Virus record (IMG/VR): IMGVR_UViG_3300032282_000877 | Span: 1-36,789 of that record | Source: a virus | Strand: one strand, 5' to 3' | DNA length: 36,789 nucleotides | Shown: positions 30,825 through 36,789 of the stretch, piece by piece | How positions within the stretch are numbered: the stretch's first letter is position 1 | Layout: every line of letters starts with the position of its first letter | Program-made: the position numbers and the translations under genes | The notes under the pieces: generated by a model | The model's database searches: none | What the model was told of the DNA's origin: nothing | The model's input: the letters and a program-made list of their open reading frames with translations, nothing else

Positions 30825-31386
30825 ACTTGAATCTCTAGTTGTTGACCTATCAACGGATGCCTTTAATCCAGAAAAGAACTTTGAGTTAGCCGTTGAATAC
30901 GCAAACCTAAAGCAGACGGCATCTGCTGCATCCTTCTTTTTACGGGCCGCCGAATACGGCTATGAGACGCATCCACTCATTGTGTACGCCTCCCTATTAA
31001 AGATCTCACTATGTCTGTCTGATCAAAATGATAGAGATGCAACACTCTTAAACTCTCTGCATGAGGCTATTGGTTATTTACCTGGAAGACCAGAGGCGTA
31101 CTTCTTATTGTCTCGCTGGTATGAACGCCATGCTGATTGGCGTAAGTGCTACGCCTTTGCTGAGGTAGGACTTAATTTTGCCGCCTCAACTTATAACGTA
31201 CCTCTGCCTACATACGTAGAGTACGAAGGTCCCTATTGTTTACTCTTTGAAAAGGCTGTCTCTTCTTGGTGGCTTGGACGCAAAGAGGAGTGCAAGACGT
31301 TATTTGAACACCTATTAAATAATTACGAGATGGCCCCAGGGTATGTCAATAGTTCTTTAAGCAATTTGAAGTTGTTTAATAGATAG
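30817..31386 (+). CDS. TPR-like helical protein of glycosyltransferase islands
   Basis: 189 residues from the ATG at 30817-30819. A GTG at 30799 would add 6 residues, but the ATG overlaps the preceding stop and has GGGG upstream. Helical pairs such as NFELAVEYANLKQTASAASFFLRAAEYG, EAYFLLSRWYERHADWRKCYAFAEVGL and LFEKAVSSWWLGRKEECKTLFEHLLN are TPR-like. Such proteins are frequently linked to phage glycosyltransferases. It lies between the propeller and ATP-grasp genes. Role as a scaffold or as the non-catalytic part of a glycosyltransferase is inference. Confidence 0.65.
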   Translation: MNKLESLVVDLSTDAFNPEKNFELAVEYANLKQTASAASFFLRAAEYGYETHPLIVYASLLKISLCLSDQNDRDATLLNSLHEAIGYLPGRPEAYFLLSRWYERHADWRKCYAFAEVGLNFAASTYNVPLPTYVEYEGPYCLLFEKAVSSWWLGRKEECKTLFEHLLNNYEMAPGYVNSSLSNLKLFNR

Positions 31387-31387
31387 C

Positions 31388-32218
31388 ATGTTAGTAGTTC
31401 TGTATGGAAGCAGCCATGAGAATTGGAAGACAGCACTTTCTCATACATCAACAATCTGGGCTAATTTACCCTACGTTGAAACAGTGGTAATTGTTAATGA
31501 CTTAGAGTTTCCGTTAAAACAAATAGCCAGTAAATATTTAAGAACAGTTTTGATTCCTTTAAAAGAGTCAAATATCCTTAGTCATCCAGAAGGCTATTTG
31601 ACGTTAGTCCCACCTAAAGAAGTAGTACATATAGCATCTTATAAAGATAAGTTCTATAACTTTCTTATAGAGCAGGGGTTTCAAGAATATATCCCACAGA
31701 CATTAGATGCTCCTGATTTTAATACCCCATTTATAGTAAAACGATTACATGGAGAAGGTGGTTTAGGAATCTTTTTAGTGTGGGATAAAGACCGCTACAG
31801 CGAGGTGATGCAGCAACCCTCCCTTAAAAATGAACCCTACATATTAGAAGAGTACATTGAGGGAGATGATGAGTACGTCTTTTATGTTGTCTGTAAGAAT
31901 GGAGAGATCCTTTGGAACGCCAGTTTAGTTGGGCAAGCACCTACAGACTCACGAGTTCAAAAAGGATCGTTTGCCAACGCTTCTGAGGTAGAGATAAGTG
32001 CAGAGGTTCTTGATGTTTTTACGGCTATATTTAAAGCACTTAAATACACTGGTCCTGCAAACTTTAACTACAAATTAAAAAACAATAAACCAGTTATATT
32101 TGAAATGAACCCAAGAATGGGCGGAACACTAATGAACCCTCAATTTAGTCACTTGCTATCTGAGTGTGTAAAGGCCATTACATCCAATGCTTACCTACAG
32201 GACAAGGAAACTAACTAG
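31388..32218 (+). CDS. ATP-grasp family ligase
   Basis: 276 residues. The ATP-binding signatures are FIVKRLHGEGGLGIFLV (Lys118, glycine loop 122-127), YILEEYIEGDDEYVFYVV (154-167) and NFNYKLKNNKPVIFEMNPRMGG (225-246), where FEMNPR holds the Mg-binding Glu and Asn. The enzyme should join a carboxylate to an amine or other nucleophile using ATP. The N-terminal 100 residues may bind the acceptor. It is coupled to the glycosyltransferase gene by a 1-nt stop/start overlap. Substrate unknown; amide modification of a sugar or peptide on the virion is possible. Confidence 0.85.
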   Translation: MLVVLYGSSHENWKTALSHTSTIWANLPYVETVVIVNDLEFPLKQIASKYLRTVLIPLKESNILSHPEGYLTLVPPKEVVHIASYKDKFYNFLIEQGFQEYIPQTLDAPDFNTPFIVKRLHGEGGLGIFLVWDKDRYSEVMQQPSLKNEPYILEEYIEGDDEYVFYVVCKNGEILWNASLVGQAPTDSRVQKGSFANASEVEISAEVLDVFTAIFKALKYTGPANFNYKLKNNKPVIFEMNPRMGGTLMNPQFSHLLSECVKAITSNAYLQDKETN

Positions 32219-32946
32219 TGTTAAACGCTACCTATGAGGTGTTCCATACTGATACAGGAAATCCTCTCCGCAATAAAGTTTATGATGAGATTATTAGTAA
32301 GGTCTCATTCCTACCTAAACTTAACTCTCCTACCTACTACTTAAATACTTTTGAAAAAGTTGATGAGTTTATAAAAGACAACCCAGAGTTTAAAATACAG
32401 ACACTAGAGAAATACGATGCCAATGGAAAGACCTTCCCATCTAACTCTGGGATCTGTGGAATTTGGGCGAGTAATTACATTGCCTATAAAAACTTCCTTA
32501 AGTCAGATAAAGAGATACTTATTGTCTTTGAAGATGACGTTGCTATTAGCCCAAACTTTAAGACCGTTGCAGAGACCTACATAAAAGAACTTCCTGAAGA
32601 CTGGGAAGTCTTTTCTTTCTTTGTACCTAACGATTCATTGTTTGCTTATAGGTCTGATATTCATGATATACCAGGGGGCAATTTTATCTGTAAGTCCTAC
32701 CAGCAGTGGGCAATGTGCGGCTATGCAGTAAACAGAAAGAGCGCTCAAAAGATCATTGATGACATTGAAATTAAAGGAATAGAGGCGCCAATTGATTGGT
32801 ATTTATTTAACTTTAGAATGCATCCACGGTTTTTAAACATAACCTTTAATACGTACACCGTAAAGCCGCAGGCTTACAGACCGCTTAAGTTAGTGCCCCA
32901 GGTAGCAGATGTAAGTACGGTCCTTACAATGGACCAAAGGGACTAA
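32218..32946 (+). CDS. GT25-like glycosyltransferase
   Basis: 242 residues, GTG start at 32218-32220. Residues 77-110 have NSGICGIWASNYIAYKNFL and ILIVFEDDVAISPNF with an EDD motif at 105-107. MCGYAVNRKSAQKIIDD and APIDWYLFNF follow. This order is that of family GT25, which contains LOS galactosyltransferases and the animal collagen beta-galactosyltransferases. EDD probably holds the metal and UDP-sugar site. It ends the plus-strand island and overlaps the 3' end of the FkbM-like gene on the other strand by 23 nt. Its acceptor is unknown. Confidence 0.8.
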   Translation: MLNATYEVFHTDTGNPLRNKVYDEIISKVSFLPKLNSPTYYLNTFEKVDEFIKDNPEFKIQTLEKYDANGKTFPSNSGICGIWASNYIAYKNFLKSDKEILIVFEDDVAISPNFKTVAETYIKELPEDWEVFSFFVPNDSLFAYRSDIHDIPGGNFICKSYQQWAMCGYAVNRKSAQKIIDDIEIKGIEAPIDWYLFNFRMHPRFLNITFNTYTVKPQAYRPLKLVPQVADVSTVLTMDQRD

Positions 32947-33460
32947 CCCCTAAGTATTTATTACCAAAAACAACTGCTGGGTCAATCCACCAGTCTTCAA
33001 ATTCTCTATCAGGCCATCCTGGTACATAGACCTTTACGTTTTCAAAGGCTAGTACGTACCCTAAAGAAAGCAGTAGTTCTTTTTGCTCGTCTTTGACGTC
33101 TTGGTTTCCAGCATAAAGATCATGCTCAAATGTGATGGTTGAAAACCTATATTGATCTAGAGGTAATTGTTTTAATGAATTTAAAGTATCCCGTGGCGGG
33201 TCTATATCTACTTGAAGATAATCAATTTGTTTTGGAAAATTATTCTTAATAAAGTAATCAAGGTAATCAAAGGTTGTAGCATCTGCTTGTATGCAGGGGT
33301 TTTTTCTATACTGGTTATAGTCTCTGGCAGGCTCTTCAATCCATTCAAAAGCAACGCCAGTCCAATTAAATTCAGTTTCAAGCAGGTAAGTGTTATTAGT
33401 TCTTTGAGATTCAAAAGCGCCAATTTCTACATAGAAACCGTTTTGCTTTTCATCTAACAT
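32924..33460 (-). CDS. FkbM-like SAM-dependent methyltransferase
   Basis: 178 residues from ATG 33458-33460. GFYVEIGAFES (residues 8-18) is SAM motif I, then WTGVAFEWIEEPARDY, IQADATTFDY, and IDYLQVDIDPP with STITFEHDLY. These match FkbM-family O-methyltransferases. The sequence just upstream in frame (NSNSEAGQESFVLS) looks like the missing family N-terminus, so the true start may be near 33517. The gene follows the collagen-like fibre gene on the same strand. A methyl group on a sugar or fibre residue is the likely product. Confidence 0.75.
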   Translation of the reverse strand: MLDEKQNGFYVEIGAFESQRTNNTYLLETEFNWTGVAFEWIEEPARDYNQYRKNPCIQADATTFDYLDYFIKNNFPKQIDYLQVDIDPPRDTLNSLKQLPLDQYRFSTITFEHDLYAGNQDVKDEQKELLLSLGYVLAFENVKVYVPGWPDREFEDWWIDPAVVFGNKYLGVSPFGPL

Positions 33461-33519
33461 GCTAAGAACGAAAGACTCTTGCCCAGCCTCACTGTTACTG
33501 TTTAAGTAACGTTTGATAT

Positions 33520-35061
33520 TTACATTCCTCCAAAGAGTAGAACGGTAACTGTAGGATCTGCTGCCGTTGTTCCTGCTGTTCCTTGTACGCCTGTACCTAT
33601 TAGGCCTTGAGTACCAGTTAATCCCTGAGTACCAACAGTTCCTTGGGAACCTACAGTGCCCTGAGAACCAACAGTTCCTTGGCTACCAACAGTTCCCTGT
33701 GAGCCTACAGTACCTTGAGTGCCAAGTGTTCCTTGAGAACCAACTGTACCTTGGGAGCCTACAGTTCCTTGACTACCTGCTAATCCCTGAGAACCGACAG
33801 TGCCTTGAGCACCAGTTGTACCAAGAGTTCCCTGGCTACCAACTGTACCTTGACTGCCAACAGTTCCTTGAGTTCCAAGAGTACCCTGAGTTCCATTTGT
33901 ACCTTGGCTGCCGACTGCTCCTTGAGTTCCAAGAGTACCTTGGCTACCTACAGCACCTTGTGAGCCAACGGTGCCCTGTGAGCCTACAGTTCCTTGTGCA
34001 CCCGTAGCACCAACGTCACCTGTGCGGGCAAATGTAAGAAGTACTGCATCAGAGTTAGTAAGTGAACCAGAACCTGATAGGTACGTAACGTCAATATTAA
34101 AGTAAGTTAATTCATCAACCATGGAGTTAATGGCATATAGAGCAAATACATCACCATTAGACTTTTTAGATACCTTTACGTGTCCTTTTATTGTTGATGT
34201 TGAATCATCAATGCTTTGTAAAAATGTGTGAATATCTGCTGATGCAGAGTTAAGATCATCAACTAAAAGTTTAGTTGCACTTGCTAAAGTATCATTAAAG
34301 CGAATATATGTAGCGCCTGGATCAGCAATGGTTGTAGTTGAATCATAGACGTACTCAAATGTAGCACCACCAAATGAACCCTCTTTACCCTGAGCACCTG
34401 TAAGGCCCTGTGTTCCGTCAGTGCCTTGGCTACCTACAGTTCCTTGAATGCCTTGAGTACCATTAGCGCCCTGTGTACCTTGGGTACCGTTAGTGCCCTG
34501 TGAACCAACAGTTCCTTGGGCTCCATTAGAACCTACAAAGCCAGCAGTTCCTTGAGTACCGTCAGTACCTTGGCTACCTACAGTTCCTTGGGCTCCATTA
34601 GAACCTACAAAGCCAGCAGTTCCTTGAGTACCAAATGAACCTTGAATACCGCCTAAACCTTGTGTACCAGTAGTTCCTTGAATGGCTGAACCTTGTGTAC
34701 CTTGAGTTCCTTGAACAGTCGGTACTGAGACATCAATTGTTTGTGCGCCAGAATTATACGTAAAAGTAATGTTTGAACGTGTTCCGCTATTAAGCGCAGT
34801 TGCTACACGTTCATTTTCAAAATAAAGATTAGTTAAACCTTCTGAAAGATCATCTGTAGAAGTTAATGCAGCACCACTGACTGCTGAATTTACAGCATCA
34901 ATATCTACAAACTCAACAAGATCACGCCAACCAGTAGATCCATCACCAATTTTAAAAGTATTATTGGTTAAGTTGTACGCAACTTCGCCTTCACTAAGGA
35001 CCGTATTGGCGTCATACCAATGGGCTTGTGTGTCTCTACGTAATTGAATCTTTGTTGCCAT
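33520..35061 (-). CDS. Collagen-like (Gly-X-Y) tail fibre with Mtd-like N-terminus
   Basis: 513 residues. Residues 1-50 read TKIQLRRDTQAHWYDANTVLSEGEVAYNL and FKIGDGSTGWRDL, the N-terminal attachment domain of many phage fibres (major tropism determinant N-terminal type). Two Gly-X-Y blocks occupy about 115-230 and 346-499, mostly GTQ, GTV and GSQ triplets with Asp and Asn but almost no Pro. A globular spacer lies between them. The C-terminus is short, so trimer nucleation must come from elsewhere. The start overlaps the upstream gene (TGATG). Likely a trimeric extended fibre. Exact repeats in the DNA could allow length change. Confidence 0.85.
   Translation of the reverse strand: MATKIQLRRDTQAHWYDANTVLSEGEVAYNLTNNTFKIGDGSTGWRDLVEFVDIDAVNSAVSGAALTSTDDLSEGLTNLYFENERVATALNSGTRSNITFTYNSGAQTIDVSVPTVQGTQGTQGSAIQGTTGTQGLGGIQGSFGTQGTAGFVGSNGAQGTVGSQGTDGTQGTAGFVGSNGAQGTVGSQGTNGTQGTQGANGTQGIQGTVGSQGTDGTQGLTGAQGKEGSFGGATFEYVYDSTTTIADPGATYIRFNDTLASATKLLVDDLNSASADIHTFLQSIDDSTSTIKGHVKVSKKSNGDVFALYAINSMVDELTYFNIDVTYLSGSGSLTNSDAVLLTFARTGDVGATGAQGTVGSQGTVGSQGAVGSQGTLGTQGAVGSQGTNGTQGTLGTQGTVGSQGTVGSQGTLGTTGAQGTVGSQGLAGSQGTVGSQGTVGSQGTLGTQGTVGSQGTVGSQGTVGSQGTVGSQGTVGTQGLTGTQGLIGTGVQGTAGTTAADPTVTVLLFGGM
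34508..34632 (-). repeat. Pair of 53-nt direct repeats in the fibre gene
   Basis: 34508-34560 and 34580-34632 are identical over 53 nt, offset by 72 nt (24 codons), inside the first Gly-X-Y block. The shared part encodes the GFVGSNGAQGTV segment and flanks. A recombination or slippage event between them would delete or add 24 residues in frame. Confidence 0.85.
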
Positions 35062-35276
35062 CAGGCGCTTCCTCCGTTAATTCCTGTTATACCAGTGTAA
35101 TTTGTTGAGGCACTTCCACCATCAACATTCCCACCAGAAACTGCGGACCATATAGACCCAGTGTAGGTATAAAGAGCAATCTCATTAGTATTAAAGTACA
35201 AGTCACCAGCGTACTGGCCACTAGGCGCTGAGGCCTTGGCCAATACGTTTACTGGGACAAGTGCTTTTTTACTCAC
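35061..35276 (-). CDS. Small fibre-associated protein
   Basis: 71 residues, GTG start at 35274-35276. It carries APSGQYAGDLYFNTNEIALYTYTGSIWSAV, a beta-hairpin repeat common in phage fibre and baseplate proteins, then a short Gly/Ser-rich tail. Its stop overlaps the next start (TGATG) and it lies 4 nt after the stop of the larger fibre. No SD is clear, so coupling from the upstream gene is likely. Probably a connector between the two collagen-like fibres; inference. Confidence 0.6.
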   Translation of the reverse strand: MSKKALVPVNVLAKASAPSGQYAGDLYFNTNEIALYTYTGSIWSAVSGGNVDGGSASTNYTGITGINGGSA

Positions 35277-35280
35277 TTAG

Positions 35281-36789
35281 TTACTGCTTTACAACTACTC
35301 GGTAGGTCTCTCCTAATGCAGGGGCGACTGCAAAACCGATTGTAACGTAGTTAACGTTTGCCATTACTACATCTGTAACTACTTCGTTATCAGATGAGTC
35401 ACGTACTGTTACTAACACGTCTCTGGTATTGAAGTTGTGAGTGATATTAAAGGACGTTGCTGAGTATGGGCTCACTGGAGTAATTGTGGCTGAGAAGGTA
35501 TCTGCAGTTCCTGAAAGACCCTGTACACCAAGTGTTCCTTGGATACCTTGAGTACCGTCAAATCCTTGAGCACCTTCTAGTCCCTGAGTACCGTCAAGAC
35601 CCTGTGTACCGACAGTTCCCTGCGATCCAACTGTACCTTGAGTACCGTCTAGACCCTGAGTACCAACGGTACCTTGCGTACCGTCAAGTCCTTGAGAGCC
35701 TACGGTTCCTTGAGAACCAGTTACACCTTGAATACCGACTGCACCATCTAGGTTTACAGACCAGTACTGAGATGCACCACCAGCGTTTTTAGCGCCAGTT
35801 CCAAGTGAACGTGTGCGAACGAATGAGAGTACTCCATTTCCTGAGTTAAATCCAGAAACAATACCGTATTGAATTTCAGTTACATCGTGAGCAATAACAA
35901 TGTCTTGACCCACTGTGTAGTCAACATACAAGTCGTTAAGAGTAATTGTTGTTGCGCCAGAATCTCCAAGAGTTAATGCAGAGTTAGATGTTGTGGAGTA
36001 CTTATCTCCATCAAGACCATCTGTACCTTGGGCACCAATAGTTCCCTGTGTACCTTGGGCTCCGACAGCACCTTGAGTACCAACAGTTCCTTGGCTTCCA
36101 ACAGTTCCTTGGCTACCGACTGTACCCTGGGTACCATCTAAGCCTTGGCTTCCAACAGTTCCTTGAGAACCTGTTGTGCCTTGGATACCCTTGATACCAG
36201 ATAGGGACATGTACCAATCTATTTGGGCTCCACTACTTGTACCAGTGTAACCATCAACATAAACTTGGAATGTAGTTGTTCCAACACCAGGAGTTACACC
36301 TGAGATGTAACCTGTGTAAGAACATGACCCTCCAGAAACAATAAGAGTTACTCTGTTTGGAGATGTGTAGCCGTCTGGTCCACCATTAACAGTGAATGTT
36401 GCGGTTTGACTTACAAAACTTCCATCTGTTGCAATTCCGTATGGGTCATTAATTTCTGCAGAGTATGTTGGGAATGTGGCTCCAACAGTACCTTGTGAAC
36501 CTTGAGTACCATCTAGACCCTGTGAGCCTACAGTTCCCTGTGAACCTACGGTTCCTTGAGAACCTACTGCTCCCTGAGTTCCATCTAGACCCTGGCTACC
36601 TACAGTTCCTTGAGAACCTTGGCTACCTTCAATACCTTGTGTGCCGTCAGTTCCCTGGGTACCATCTAGACCTTGGCTACCAACGGTGCCTTGTGCACCT
36701 GTAGTTCCCTGGGTACCGTTTAAACCTTGAGTACCGTTAGCACCTTGAGCACCAGTAGCACCGATGTCACCAGTACGGGCAAATGTAAA
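35281..36789 (-). CDS. Collagen-like tail fibre, 5' end beyond the right edge
   Basis: The frame is open over 503 codons up to the right edge, so the gene starts outside the window; the ATG at 36208-36210 is internal. From the edge inward there are: text FTFARTGDIGATGAQG, also found in the other fibre; a Gly-X-Y block; a spacer with VTLIVSGGSCSYTGYIS; a second block; a spacer DLYVDYTVGQDIVIAHD; a third block; and a C-terminal beta domain with SFNITHNFNTRDVLVTVRD. The C-terminal domain probably nucleates or caps the trimer. Proline is nearly absent from the triplets. Confidence 0.85.
   Translation of the reverse strand, partial: FTFARTGDIGATGAQGANGTQGLNGTQGTTGAQGTVGSQGLDGTQGTDGTQGIEGSQGSQGTVGSQGLDGTQGAVGSQGTVGSQGTVGSQGLDGTQGSQGTVGATFPTYSAEINDPYGIATDGSFVSQTATFTVNGGPDGYTSPNRVTLIVSGGSCSYTGYISGVTPGVGTTTFQVYVDGYTGTSSGAQIDWYMSLSGIKGIQGTTGSQGTVGSQGLDGTQGTVGSQGTVGSQGTVGTQGAVGAQGTQGTIGAQGTDGLDGDKYSTTSNSALTLGDSGATTITLNDLYVDYTVGQDIVIAHDVTEIQYGIVSGFNSGNGVLSFVRTRSLGTGAKNAGGASQYWSVNLDGAVGIQGVTGSQGTVGSQGLDGTQGTVGTQGLDGTQGTVGSQGTVGTQGLDGTQGLEGAQGFDGTQGIQGTLGVQGLSGTADTFSATITPVSPYSATSFNITHNFNTRDVLVTVRDSSDNEVVTDVVMANVNYVTIGFAVAPALGETYRVVVKQ

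Noticed and set aside
33640-34000. Regularly spaced short repeats that look like a CRISPR array
   Set aside because: The repeats are in frame, with 18-nt type periodicity, and encode Gly-X-Y triplets; there are no unique spacers of constant length.
33520-35061. Diversity-generating retroelement, prompted by the Mtd-like N-terminus
   Set aside because: No reverse transcriptase, template repeat or C-type lectin variable domain is visible in the window.
36208-36210. ATG as start of the right-edge collagen-like fibre
   Set aside because: The frame continues open with clear Gly-X-Y and beta-domain coding to the edge of the window, so this is an internal Met.
33567-36704. Long plus-strand frames rich in Leu, Gln and Tyr opposite the collagen-like fibres
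   Set aside because: They are the antisense of Gly-X-Y repeats, have no ribosome sites and no recognisable domain.
33520-36789. Classical prolyl hydroxylation of the Gly-X-Y repeats
   Set aside because: The triplets contain almost no proline, so the P4H-like enzyme cannot act on them in the way it does on animal collagen.
1-36789. tRNA genes, integrase or attachment sites
   Set aside because: No cloverleaf-like segment, integrase motif or flanking direct repeat was found by reading; the window gives no sign of lysogeny.

Overview
The window is the structural and part of the replication region of a contractile-tailed phage (myovirus-type Caudoviricetes). It carries a recognisable set of sheath, tube, tape measure, hub, gp25-like wedge and baseplate-J genes. 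Tail morphogenesis and fibre genes run on the minus strand, so transcription goes from the right edge to the left. Shine-Dalgarno (SD) sites are strong, GTG starts are common, and TAATG or ATGA overlaps occur at many gene joints. Base composition looks moderately AT-rich. Small genes resembling DUF6321 and DUF6496, together with the neck and baseplate set, fit an actinobacterial host, perhaps a low-GC freshwater lineage. That host call is inference. No terminase, portal, capsid, integrase, tRNA or CRISPR array is visible.

Layout from right to left along the direction of transcription. (1) 33.5-36.8 kb: two large collagen-like (Gly-X-Y) fibre genes, the first running off the right edge, a small fibre-associated protein, and an FkbM-like methyltransferase coupled to the second fibre. 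(2) 29.7-32.9 kb: a plus-strand island with a beta-propeller protein, a Cys-rich microprotein, a TPR-like helical protein, an ATP-grasp enzyme and a GT25-like glycosyltransferase. (3) 20.7-29.7 kb: structural proteins and four glycine-rich, partly fibronectin-III fibres. Three of these fibres are each followed by a paralogous small protein. A second plus-strand island here (22.6-23.9 kb) holds two 2-oxoglutarate/Fe(II) oxygenases. (4) 18.7-20.6 kb: a neck-like gene, then a tightly coupled ladder of eight tiny genes. One is a 30-residue metallothionein-like protein and one a 38-residue very acidic protein; several are Lys-rich. The ladder ends at a strong hairpin terminator. (5) 4.5-18.6 kb: neck and tail terminator, sheath, tube, tail assembly chaperone with a predicted +1 frameshift extension, tape measure with a lysozyme-like domain, CIS-tube-like connector, gp53/LysM-like protein, gpD/gp27-like hub, gp25, baseplate J, a gp5-like OB-fold protein and tail protein I carrying two carbohydrate-binding-like modules. 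(6) 1-4.5 kb: a membrane protein, an unknown protein, a winged-helix replication initiator whose linker DNA looks like an origin, a DnaC-like loader, a SWIM zinc-finger protein and a DnaB-like helicase cut by the left edge.

Three themes stand out. First, collagen-like fibres sit with two 2OG oxygenases, a GT25-family enzyme (the family that contains collagen galactosyltransferases), a methyltransferase and an ATP-grasp enzyme. This suggests a phage-encoded virion or fibre modification pathway, although the Gly-X-Y repeats almost lack proline. Second, the short coupled genes include a mirror-symmetric Cys-rich metallothionein-like peptide. Third, there are two expression or replication signals hidden in coding sequence: the frameshift site before the tape measure gene and the repeat-rich linker of the initiator gene.
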